Positions 1 to 5,205 of a stretch of 11,507 bases of DNA are shown here, piece after piece. The stretch lies in contig JBKHJZ010000104.1 of NCBI GenBank assembly GCA_046537875.1, forward strand, positions 1-11,507. The letters are read 5' to 3'. Source of the DNA: JBKHJZ01 sp046537875 (GTDB taxonomy: Bacteria; Actinomycetota; Acidimicrobiia; Acidimicrobiales; VFJN01). The notes under the pieces are model-generated. The model had not been told where the DNA came from and did no database searches. It was given only the letters and a program-made list of their open reading frames with translations. Every line of letters begins with the position of its first letter. The first letter of the stretch is position 1. Position numbers and translations under genes: made by a program.

Positions 1-766
1 CGGCCACGGGTGAGGCGAACCCGCCCGCGATCCCGAGCGCGAACGGGTTGCCGGCGAAGATCCCGTTGGCGAGTGCCGACGTGGCGAGGACCGCACCGAC
101 CAGGTCGGCAAGGTCCTCCAGCGGGCGGCGCGCATCGGCGAGAACTGCGCCACGCCCGGCGATGATCACCGGGAAGCGGGCGGCGGCCAGCAGGTCGGCG
201 GCCGCCTCGACCGCCTCGGTCGCCGGCCGGGTGCGCGTCGCCAGCACCGGGGGAGTGGGGGACGCGAGCGGCTCGCCTCCGGTCGCCGACTGCACGTCGA
301 GGGGCATCATCAGCGCCACCGTCCGGCGTTCGAGGGCGGCGCGCTGGTACGCGCGGGCGACGTCGGCACTCGCCGTCGCCGGCGTGTGGATGCGTTCGGG
401 CACGGCGCCCACGGCGGCGGCGATGGCCGCCTGGTCGACCCTGAAGTTCGACCGGACGGCGCCCGCCGACGTGTCGCCGGCCAGGACCAGCAGGGGTGTG
501 CGACTCTTCGCCGCCTCGGCCAGCGCCGTGAGCGCGTTCGTGAAGCCCGGCCCCTGGTGAACCGTGGCCACGCCCACCTCGCCGGTGACGCGGGCCCAGG
601 CGTCGGCCATGGTCACCGCCGCGGTCTCGTGGCGGGCGGCGAGGAAGCGGGCACCGTGCTGGGTGAGAGCCCGGGTGACGACGAAGTTCCCGCTGCCGAC
701 GACCCCGAACACCTGCCGGCACCCCAGGGCGGCGACGGCCGCCCCCACGGCCTCGGCGATGGTCAC
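1..766 (-). CDS. ThDP-dependent enzyme, acetolactate synthase-like (N-terminal part, cut by window edge)
   Basis: Reading the minus strand from a GTG at 766 gives 255 residues with no stop, so the gene continues past base 1. The family uses thiamine diphosphate to decarboxylate 2-oxo acids and join or release the aldehyde unit (acetolactate synthase, benzoylformate decarboxylase, glyoxylate carboligase and relatives). Visible: an N-terminal pyrimidine-binding domain with FGVVGSGNF (20-28), the catalytic glutamate in ARHETAAVTMADAWARVTG (Glu47), QGPGFTNALTALAEA (71-85), and the start of the central domain with PVIIAGRGA (199-207). A true anabolic acetolactate synthase usually shows FGxPG near residue 20; GVVGSGNF differs, so I do not call IlvB. 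The PP-binding domain lies outside the window, so the substrate cannot be judged. There is no clear Shine-Dalgarno before the GTG; a TAGCAT hexamer 8 nt upstream suggests a leaderless start. It follows the hotdog gene on the same strand after 142 nt. Confidence 0.85.
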   Translation of the reverse strand, partial: MTIAEAVGAAVAALGCRQVFGVVGSGNFVVTRALTQHGARFLAARHETAAVTMADAWARVTGEVGVATVHQGPGFTNALTALAEAAKSRTPLLVLAGDTSAGAVRSNFRVDQAAIAAAVGAVPERIHTPATASADVARAYQRAALERRTVALMMPLDVQSATGGEPLASPTPPVLATRTRPATEAVEAAADLLAAARFPVIIAGRGAVLADARRPLEDLADLVGAVLATSALANGIFAGNPFALGIAGGFASPVA

Positions 767-774
767 GGGCGGCG

Positions 775-780
775 ATGCTA
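775..780 (-). promoter_or_regulatory. Possible -10 box of a leaderless transcript for the ThDP enzyme
   Basis: The minus strand reads TAGCAT, fitting the TANNNT pattern, and ends 8 nt before the GTG at 766. That spacing would place transcription initiation at or next to the start codon, and no Shine-Dalgarno sequence is visible. Leaderless genes are common in actinobacteria. I see no convincing -35 box, so this is an inference from position only. Confidence 0.3.
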
Positions 781-908
781 TCCAGTGACGGTTCTTGCGT
801 GTTCCGGCGGTCGGTGCATCGCCGGAGGCCGATCGCCCGCGTCGGGGCGGCTCGCGCCGTCGGCTCGCTCTCCGGTGCTCTGCCATCGGCGGGCCGGGCA
901 GGTCGGCA

Positions 909-1829
909 TCACCCGAGGCGCTCCTCCGGGTAGCCGGCGTACGACTCCTTGAACACGCCCGAGTGCAGCAGCACCACGGCCGCGACCCGGCCGGTGGTGG
1001 CGTCGGTGAGCGTGGTGCGGGTCCAGTACGACTCGGTGCGCCGGCTCTGACCGAGTCCGACGATCTCGCGAGCGAGCGAGTAGGCCTGGTCGACGAACAC
1101 CGGTCCCTCGACCAGGCGGATCTCCAGGTCGAGGAACAGGCCGAGCGCGGGCCCGCGCACCGGCCAGGGCGCGGCCGCCTTCGCCGACAGCACGCTGATC
1201 ATCTCCATCGGCAGGATGGCCCGGCCCCACGGTGAGCGGGCGCCCCCGTCGGGCGTGTACCAGGGGTGCGGCTCGGTGATGTGCTCCAGCTTCTCGGCCA
1301 GCGAGAACGGGTAGCCGGGCCCGTTCCCGTCGGCGCGGGTGACCGACACCCCGTCCTGCTCGCTGCGCATGCCCACGCTCAGCCGGTCGACGATGAACAG
1401 CTCGCCGGGGTCGACCTGGCGGGCGAGCCGCGCCTCGAGCTCGGTCTCGGGATGGCCGGGCCCGACCGACGCCGTGCCGACCAGCACCGGTGTGCCGTCG
1501 GCCTTGTGGGCCTCGACCTGCGCTGCGGTCCCCCCGGAGGTGGTCAACGACGCCTGCACCTGCTCGCCTTCGACCACCATCGTGCGGAAGTGGCAGCTCA
1601 CGCAGCCCCGCTCGAACCAGTCCCGGCCCCACAGGGTGGTGGTGAGCGGGTCGATCTGGCTGAAGTGGGTCGGGGCCTCGATCGGTGCGCCGGCCAGCCC
1701 GACCGACGCGGCCGTTGCGCCGTCGTGGAGGCTGGCGTGACCGCCGACCTCCTGCGCCGCCAGCATCTGGGCGGGTGAGCGCCACGGCCCGGTGAGCGTG
1801 ATCTCGGTGTCGAAGGTTGCGTCGTTCAT
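909..1829 (-). CDS. Double-hotdog (MaoC-like/thioesterase-like) protein, function unknown
   Basis: 306 residues. Two halves each look like a hotdog fold. The first has GLAGAPIEAPTHFSQIDP (44-61) and WFERGCVSCHFRTMVVEGEQV (71-91), the pattern of MaoC-type enoyl-CoA hydratases in which a small-residue helix is followed by long strands with a 'V.EGE.V' turn. The second has GPVFVDQAYSLAREIVG (242-258), RTESYWTRTTLTD (264-276) and a final strand VAAVVLLHSGVFK (282-294). I cannot see a clean catalytic Asp/Asn-x4-His dyad, so hydratase, thioesterase and non-enzymatic acyl binding all remain possible. The ATG at 1829 was chosen; a GTG lies directly before it at 1832. No Shine-Dalgarno is visible. The open frame continues upstream to 2153, but that part overlaps the dodecin gene and does not look coding. 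An 11-bp tandem duplication sits exactly on the start. Confidence 0.75.
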   Translation of the reverse strand: MNDATFDTEITLTGPWRSPAQMLAAQEVGGHASLHDGATAASVGLAGAPIEAPTHFSQIDPLTTTLWGRDWFERGCVSCHFRTMVVEGEQVQASLTTSGGTAAQVEAHKADGTPVLVGTASVGPGHPETELEARLARQVDPGELFIVDRLSVGMRSEQDGVSVTRADGNGPGYPFSLAEKLEHITEPHPWYTPDGGARSPWGRAILPMEMISVLSAKAAAPWPVRGPALGLFLDLEIRLVEGPVFVDQAYSLAREIVGLGQSRRTESYWTRTTLTDATTGRVAAVVLLHSGVFKESYAGYPEERLG

Positions 1830-1848
1830 CACAGCGCCATCACAGCGC
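1827..1848 (-). repeat. 11-bp tandem duplication spanning the start codon
   Basis: The unit CATCACAGCGC (plus strand) occurs twice with no gap, at 1827-1837 and 1838-1848. On the coding strand this is GCGCTGTGATG twice, so the ATG exists in two copies. The upstream ATG (1838-1840) opens only ATG-GCG-CTG-TGA, and its stop overlaps the downstream ATG as TGATG. Confidence 0.9.
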
Positions 1849-1887
1849 GATCTTGAACGGCTTGCGGGCGTTGTTGCCAAGACTCTC

Positions 1888-1909
1888 GTTCCGCCGGAGC
1901 GGCAGGAAC
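1888..1909 (-). terminator. Candidate hairpin terminator after dodecin
   Basis: The minus-strand RNA can form a 9-bp stem (GTTCC + GCCG paired with CGGC + GGAAC) with one bulged base and a CTC triloop, starting about 9 nt after the dodecin stop. There is no U-tract, so if it terminates it is of the U-poor type described in GC-rich bacteria. It could alternatively be a 3' stabilising hairpin between dodecin and the hotdog gene. Confidence 0.4.
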
Positions 1910-1918
1910 CTCGGCGCT

Positions 1919-2122
1919 TCAGTCGAGTACGAAGGTGACGAGCAGGTTCACCTGGTACTCGGCGACCCGGCCATTCTCGATCTTCACCTGCTGTTCCTTC
2001 ACCCAGGCTGAGGTCACCCCCCGCAGCGTCTGGGTTGCACGCTCGATCCCCGCGTTGATGGCGTCCTCGAAGCTGTTCGGTGATCGGGCCGAGATCTCGG
2101 TGACGCGGGCGACATCGCTCAT
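1919..2122 (-). CDS. Dodecin family flavin-binding protein
   Basis: 67 residues, the normal length of dodecins, which form hollow 12-mers in the cytoplasm that bind flavins (FMN, riboflavin or lumichrome), buffering them and limiting photochemistry. The sequence fits the family along its whole length: an N-terminal strand MSDVARVTEISARSPNSFED, the single helix AINAGIERATQTLRG (21-35), the strand SAWVKEQQVKIENG (38-51), and the terminal strand VAEYQVNLLVTFVLD (53-67). Trp40 sits where the flavin-stacking tryptophan is expected, and Gln57 in YQV corresponds to the conserved flavin-contacting glutamine. A good ribosome binding site (AAGGGAG, 7-nt spacer) supports the ATG. It lies 210 nt downstream of the DUF3303-like gene and 89 nt upstream of the hotdog gene, all on one strand, with a candidate terminator directly behind it, so it may be a separate transcript. 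Confidence 0.95.
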   Translation of the reverse strand: MSDVARVTEISARSPNSFEDAINAGIERATQTLRGVTSAWVKEQQVKIENGRVAEYQVNLLVTFVLD

Positions 2123-2283
2123 CCGGAGCTCCCTTCATCGGCTCTCGTGCCACTCAACACTGCGCCGGTGACGCGAGGAAGGGCCGAAGGTCCGCGCGTG
2201 GATTGTCGTCCCGGCCAGATCCGGCTCGCTCGTTCCACCGTGACTTGGCGCTGGACCGGCGCTGCCGATCAACCCGCCCGCCA

Positions 2284-2295
2284 CATCGGCCGATG
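2284..2295. repeat. 12-bp perfect palindrome CATCGGCCGATG
   Basis: A self-complementary 12-mer lies in the gap between the DUF3303-like gene and dodecin, about 160 nt upstream of the dodecin start. It could be an operator, but palindromes of this length are expected a few times by chance in GC-rich DNA of this size. Confidence 0.3.
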
Positions 2296-2332
2296 CCGGA
2301 CGACGGCACCCTGTCCAGCTTCCTTGCGGGGC

Positions 2333-2641
2333 CTACACGGTCTCCCGCCACGCGACGGCTTCGTTGGCCACCGCGACGACCTCGGTCACGTCCGCCACGG
2401 GATAGCTGTGGAACTCGAAGTAGGGCCCGAACTTGGCTGCCGCTTCGCTGAGGCTGGCAGGATCGTCCCCTTCGACGAGAGCGAACCCGCCGTTGCCGTC
2501 GAGCCTGGAGACGAACGCATGGAACGTGACGGACTCGGGTGGCGACCACTTGGAGAACAGCTCCAGGCCCCGCTTCGCGGCAGCCTCGTTGTCAGCGGCA
2601 GATCCGCCACTACGTGTGGTCCAACTGACGAGAAATTTCAT
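2333..2641 (-). CDS. DUF3303-like small protein, function unknown
   Basis: 102 residues. The opening MKFLVSWTTR, the helix AAKRGLELFSKWSPPES (21-37), the strand VTFHAFVSRLDGNGGFALVEGDD (38-60) and FGPYFEFHSYPVADV (71-85) match the DUF3303 family, small ferredoxin-like alpha/beta proteins resembling dimeric alpha-beta barrel (YCII/EthD type) proteins. The biochemical role is not known. The ATG at 2641 is preferred over the in-frame TTG at 2653, because GGAG lies 6 nt upstream of the ATG and overlaps the TTG codon. A possible -10 hexamer lies at 2686-2691. It is the first gene of the left-hand minus-strand group, transcribed away from the methyltransferase at 2954. Confidence 0.85.
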   Translation of the reverse strand: MKFLVSWTTRSGGSAADNEAAAKRGLELFSKWSPPESVTFHAFVSRLDGNGGFALVEGDDPASLSEAAAKFGPYFEFHSYPVADVTEVVAVANEAVAWRETV

Positions 2642-2685
2642 GATGTTCTCCAATCTTTCCTTCTAGACCATGCCGTCATCCTCGC

Positions 2686-2691
2686 GCTATA
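2686..2691 (-). promoter_or_regulatory. Possible -10 box for the DUF3303-like gene
   Basis: The minus strand reads TATAGC (4 of 6 matches to TATAAT), an unusual AT-rich patch in this background, 45 nt upstream of the ATG at 2641. The matching -35 position (GATGCC at 17-nt spacing) is poor, so the call rests on the -10 hexamer alone. It is flanked by the near-symmetric TCGCG...CGCGA. Confidence 0.25.
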
Positions 2692-2899
2692 CGCGCGATC
2701 GCACTAGGGGCATCGGAAGCACAAGGCCCCGGAACTCGTGCGTCGATGCCGCTGAAGCGTTGGAAGCGGGACCAGCCACCATCACATCCAACGACCCGGG
2801 CCCGTGACCCGCCCTCCCGGAGAACCGCTCCCCGCAAGCGGTGCGGACAGAGCCGAAGGTCCCGGTGCCAGCCGACCGAGTGCTCTGAAGGAGAGACGA

Positions 2900-2917
2900 A
2901 TGTGCGGCCCAGCGTGA
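2900..2917 (+). CDS. Possible five-codon leader peptide (MCGPA)
   Basis: The sequence GAAGGAGAGACGA leads into ATG-TGC-GGC-CCA-GCG-TGA, giving a canonical Shine-Dalgarno with correct spacing in front of a five-codon frame that ends 36 nt before the methyltransferase GTG. A ribosome binding site this good with no long frame behind it suggests a regulatory upstream ORF, or the remnant start of a lost gene. No stretch of repeated codons typical of attenuation is present, apart from one Cys codon. It is too short to judge by composition. Confidence 0.3.
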   Translation: MCGPA

Positions 2918-2953
2918 CCGGTGCGGTGTCAGATCGAACGGGGAGCTGCTCCA

Positions 2954-3643
2954 GTGACTGATGCGACGGTGGAGTCGAACGCTGGTCGCGACGCGACCGG
3001 TGACGCCCGGAGCTACGACGCCTGGTTCGACTCGCCGTGGGGCCGGTACGCCTGGGCCGAGGAGTCCCGGCTTCTCCATGCCGCGCTCGAGGGGTCCGGT
3101 GGCCGACGGGGGCTCGATGTCGGCTGCGGAACCGGACGGTCGAGCGCCCTGCTGCGCGAGCACGCGTCGTACGTCGTCGGGATCGACCCCGATCCCGGCA
3201 TGCTCGGCCTGGGCCGAGCCCACGTCGACGCCGCGATCCTGGCCACAGGTGAGCGCCTCCCGTTCAGCGACCACGCGTTCGAGACCACCGTCGCGGTGAC
3301 CGTGCTCGAGTTCGTGCGGACACCCGCCGAGGTCGTGGCCGACATGGTCCGGGTCACCCGGTCCCCGGGCAGGATCGTCATCGGTGCCCTCAACCCGCGC
3401 AGCCCCTGGGGACTGTGGCACCGCCGGGAGCTCCACACCGGGCCGTGGCGGACCGCCCGCTTCCTGACCGGCCAGGACCTCGCCCGGCTGGGCCGCGCCC
3501 ACGGCAGGGTGACGCTCGACCAGGGACTGCATGCGCCGGGCCGGCTACCGGGGCTCGCACGGTGGGGGCCGGCAGTCGAGCGCGTGGGTCGGCGCCTGCG
3601 GGTCCCGGGGGCGTTCTGCGTGCTGACCATCGAGCGGAGGTGA
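2954..3643 (+). CDS. Class I SAM-dependent methyltransferase
   Basis: 229 residues. The SAM-binding Rossmann fold is clear: motif I LDVGCGTGRSS (54-64), the acidic residue ending strand 2 in VVGIDPDPGML (Asp78), ATGERLPFSDHAFETT (97-112) for motif II, and a motif III region VADMVRVTRSPGRIVIGALNP (128-148). This is the Methyltransf_11/UbiE-like type, acting on small molecules; the substrate is unknown. The NPRSPWG stretch (148-154) and the basic C-terminus (RRLRVPG) are likely acceptor-side elements. The start is the GTG at 2954, preceded by GGGGAG with an 8-nt spacer; an in-frame start at 2921 has no such support. The TGA stop lies inside the extended Shine-Dalgarno of the next gene, so the two are almost certainly co-transcribed and translationally coupled. 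A five-codon mini-ORF sits upstream. Confidence 0.9.
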   Translation: MTDATVESNAGRDATGDARSYDAWFDSPWGRYAWAEESRLLHAALEGSGGRRGLDVGCGTGRSSALLREHASYVVGIDPDPGMLGLGRAHVDAAILATGERLPFSDHAFETTVAVTVLEFVRTPAEVVADMVRVTRSPGRIVIGALNPRSPWGLWHRRELHTGPWRTARFLTGQDLARLGRAHGRVTLDQGLHAPGRLPGLARWGPAVERVGRRLRVPGAFCVLTIERR

Positions 3644-3645
3644 TC
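3636..3645 (+). promoter_or_regulatory. Extended ribosome binding site containing the upstream stop codon
   Basis: GGAGGTGATC is a full-length complement to the 3' end of 16S rRNA, much longer than usual. The methyltransferase stop TGA (3641-3643) lies inside it, and the GTG of the next gene follows at 3649, 8 nt after GGAGG. A ribosome terminating on the first gene would sit on this site, giving coupling. It also fixes the GTG as the start of the downstream gene. Confidence 0.85.
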
Positions 3646-3648
3646 GCC

Positions 3649-3891
3649 GTGCAGCAGGTCTCTTGCCAGTTCAGCATCTACCCGCTGGGGGTGGCCCACC
3701 TCGGCGAGGGCATCGACGCAGCCCTGGCGGCCATCCGCCGCCGCGGTCTGGAGGTGGACGCCGGTGCGATGAGCAGCACCATGGTGGGACCGTCCGACGA
3801 CGTGTTCGCCGCCCTGCGCGATGCGTTCGAGGCGGCGGCGGCCGGCGCCTGCGTGCTCGTCGCCACGGTCAGCAACGCCTGCCCCACGTGA
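3649..3891 (+). CDS. YKOF/DUF77-type thiamine-binding domain protein
   Basis: 80 residues. It resembles the single-domain members of the thiamine/hydroxymethylpyrimidine-binding superfamily (YkoF, MTH1187/YBL001C-like), ferredoxin-like alpha/beta proteins that oligomerise and bind thiamine or its precursor. Visible: strand 1 VSCQFSIYPLG (4-14), helix HLGEGIDAALAAIRRRG (17-33), strand LEVDAGAMSSTMVGPSDDV (34-52), helix FAALRDAFEAAAAGA (53-67) and a final strand CVLVATVSNACP (68-79). B. subtilis YkoF carries two such domains; here there is one. The start is fixed by the GGAGGTGATC site and a GTG. The upstream methyltransferase ends 5 nt before this start. Known relatives act as cytoplasmic thiamine carriers or uptake accessories; no thiamine transporter is visible in this window, so the partner is unknown. 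Confidence 0.8.
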   Translation: MQQVSCQFSIYPLGVAHLGEGIDAALAAIRRRGLEVDAGAMSSTMVGPSDDVFAALRDAFEAAAAGACVLVATVSNACPT

Positions 3892-3904
3892 CCGATCGGC
3901 ACGG

Positions 3905-3919
3905 CCCCCGAGCCGGGGG
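3905..3919 (+). terminator. GC hairpin after the YKOF-like gene, possible terminator
   Basis: CCCCCG-AGC-CGGGGG is a perfect all-GC 6-bp stem with a triloop, 13 nt past the stop codon. No U-tract follows. It may terminate or attenuate transcription before the fusion gene at 3966. It stands next to the second stem at 3928-3958. Confidence 0.4.
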
Positions 3920-3927
3920 ACCTTCGC

Positions 3928-3958
3928 CCCTGGCCTTCGCGATCGAGCACGGCCAGGG
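3928..3958 (+). promoter_or_regulatory. 8-bp stem covering the ribosome binding site of the next gene
   Basis: CCCTGGCC (3928-3935) pairs perfectly with GGCCAGGG (3951-3958) around a 15-nt loop. The 3' arm contains the AGGG of the likely Shine-Dalgarno AGGGTGG for the ATG at 3966. Folded, it would hide the ribosome binding site; opened, it would expose it. The pairing is seen directly; the regulatory role is inference. Confidence 0.5.
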
Positions 3959-3965
3959 TGGTGCC

Positions 3966-4790
3966 ATGGCGATCGAGACCGTCACACAGGCACGCCGGGT
4001 GCTCGACCGCGAGGGATTCGTGGAGGACCTGGTCGCCGACGGCCGCGAGCTGCGCGTCCAGTCGTCGGGCCGGACCTACCCGCCCGCGGAGCTCACGGTG
4101 GCCCGGGTGATCCGGTTGCGGGGCATCACGACACCCGAGGAGGAGGCGGTGCTGTTCGGACTGGCCACCGCCGACGGCCAGCCGCTCGGCGCCTACGTCC
4201 CCTCGTTCCGGCCGGCGATGTCCGCCGACGACGCCGCCGTCGCAGCCGAGCTGCACCAGAAGGTCAGCAGCGAGGACGAGGTCCGGGCCCACGGTGGTCA
4301 CGACCACGTCGCGGCGGTGTTCGACTCCCGGGACGCGGCCCGGGCGGCGGTGGACGATCTGCGGGCGCAGGGGCTGGGCACCGACCGGATGGGCATGGCG
4401 GTCCGTGAAGGGGAGCCGCGGGTGTTCGAGCGGGATGCCGACGCCGAGGTGCTCCACGACACGGGGCGGGGCGTCGCGGCCGGCGGGGTTCTCGGGTTCC
4501 TCGCCGGCATGGCGATCTCCGCGATCGTCTTCGTACCGGGAGGGATCATCGGCCTGGGCGGCATCCTCGCGATCGGGGCGGGGACCACTCTGGGCGGAGC
4601 GATGCTCGGCGGCTACATCGGGCAGGACACGGCCGACCGCGCCTTCGACGAGCGCCAGGAGCTGTCGGAGATGCACCTCGACCCGGGTCACGTCCTGGTC
4701 GTCGTCTGCAGTCACGGCCGTCCTGCCGAGGTCGAGGAGATCATGGAACGCCGTGGTGGTGACCTCGTGCTCCGAGGGCGCCGGGGATGA
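3966..4790 (+). CDS. Two-domain protein: PRPP-synthetase-named small domain plus stress-protein-17M-like membrane domain
   Basis: 274 residues, function unknown. Residues 1-98 resemble a family of roughly 100-residue stand-alone proteins often labelled 'phosphoribosylpyrophosphate synthetase' without evidence: QARRVLDREGFVEDL (8-22), PPAELTVARVIRLRGITTPE (39-58) and EEAVLFGLATADGQPLGAYV (59-78). Residues 112-274 resemble the general stress protein 17M/YflT-like domain: HDHVAAVFDSRDAARAAVDDLRAQG (112-136), then a Gly-rich hydrophobic stretch (169-218, probably two membrane-spanning or membrane-dipping helices around a VPGG turn), a charged segment DRAFDERQELSEMHLDPGHV, and a last strand VLVVVCSHGRPAEVEEIM (243-260). 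The halves are joined by a charged, His-containing linker (99-113). The ATG at 3966 follows a moderate AGGGTGG site held in a stem. Fusion and membrane attachment are seen; a stress role is inferred from the second domain only. Confidence 0.75.
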   Translation: MAIETVTQARRVLDREGFVEDLVADGRELRVQSSGRTYPPAELTVARVIRLRGITTPEEEAVLFGLATADGQPLGAYVPSFRPAMSADDAAVAAELHQKVSSEDEVRAHGGHDHVAAVFDSRDAARAAVDDLRAQGLGTDRMGMAVREGEPRVFERDADAEVLHDTGRGVAAGGVLGFLAGMAISAIVFVPGGIIGLGGILAIGAGTTLGGAMLGGYIGQDTADRAFDERQELSEMHLDPGHVLVVVCSHGRPAEVEEIMERRGGDLVLRGRRG

Positions 4791-4894
4791 CGCCCGGGTG
4801 CGGGAGGCGGCCTCGGGTGCTCCGGGGTGAACATTCGAGGCATCCCCTCCTGGCGAACGGGTAGCCAGCCGGCATCCGACGCGAGGACGGGGCG

Positions 4895-5089
4895 ATGGCC
4901 CGAGTGGTGAGGACGCTGCAGGTCGACGGCCACGAGGTCGTGGTGCTCGAGTCGATGGAGGAGGAAGGCCCGTCGTTCCTCCTGACCGTCGACGACCAGG
5001 TGATCAACGCAGACGCTCCTTTGCCGGACGTGCCCAGCGACCGGGAGATCTGCGCCGCGGTGGCCCGTTGGTCCCAGGGCGACGACTGA
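4895..5089 (+). CDS. Small acidic protein of 64 residues, unrecognised
   Basis: I do not recognise this protein. It starts at an ATG preceded by GAGGA and has the strong G/C third-position bias of its neighbours, which supports real coding. The N-terminal part MARVVRTLQVDGHEVVVLESMEEEGPSFLLTVDD reads as a small beta sheet of alternating hydrophobic residues. The C-terminal part PSDREICAAVARWSQGDD ends in a short helix with one Cys and one Trp. There is no signal peptide, membrane segment or Cys pair. The net charge is clearly negative. It lies 104 nt after the two-domain stress-like gene and 177 nt before the hydrolase. A 12-bp inverted repeat begins 17 nt after its stop. Confidence 0.6.
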   Translation: MARVVRTLQVDGHEVVVLESMEEEGPSFLLTVDDQVINADAPLPDVPSDREICAAVARWSQGDD

Positions 5090-5106
5090 GTGGTGTGCGC
5101 CGCTGC

Positions 5107-5183
5107 CGGTGCTCGCGCTCGTCGCGTAGCTCGTCACTCCTCTGCTCCCCGCGGTCTCGCGCCCCCGCACGGCGCGAGCACCG
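5107..5183. repeat. 12-bp perfect inverted repeat with 53-nt spacer
   Basis: CGGTGCTCGCGC (5107-5118) is the exact reverse complement of GCGCGAGCACCG (5172-5183). It lies wholly in the 177-nt gap between the 64-residue gene and the hydrolase. A third copy of its core occurs at 5206-5215. The spacer is long for a terminator, so a pair of protein-binding sites or a long-range RNA stem are the better readings. Confidence 0.85.
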
Positions 5184-5205
5184 TGTGAGAGCGGCGACAG
5201 CGGGC

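Larger units (their letters stand above)
2642..2953. other. 312-nt divergent intergenic region
   Basis: This separates the minus-strand DUF3303-like gene from the plus-strand methyltransferase and must hold both promoters. The left end is locally AT-richer (2641-2692) and carries the TATAGC hexamer. A perfect 6-bp hairpin ACCGCT/AGCGGT with a 7-nt loop lies at 2824-2842. A five-codon mini-ORF with a strong ribosome binding site lies at 2900-2917. Longer open frames here are Arg/Pro/Ser-rich and do not look coding. I see no tRNA or recognised riboswitch. Confidence 0.7.

Noticed and set aside
803..826. 7-bp stem TCCGGCG/CGCCGGA with a 10-nt loop after the hotdog gene, as a terminator
   Set aside because: It lies about 80 nt past the stop, has no U-tract, and such a stem is expected by chance in 142 nt of this composition. 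It remains possible but was not listed.
1830..2153. N-terminal extension of the hotdog protein by about 108 residues
   Set aside because: The frame is open, but it overlaps the whole dodecin gene on the same strand in another frame, the residues are Arg/Gly-rich, and the hotdog pattern begins after the ATG at 1829.
2642..2953. TPP riboswitch controlling the methyltransferase/thiamine-binding operon
   Set aside because: The conserved CTGAGA and ACCTGA-type core motifs of the thi-box are absent on both strands here and in the 3892-3965 gap.
3678..4715. A 345-codon open frame on the minus strand
   Set aside because: It is antisense to the YKOF-like and fusion genes, both supported by motifs and ribosome binding sites; its product is compositionally biased and matches nothing I know.
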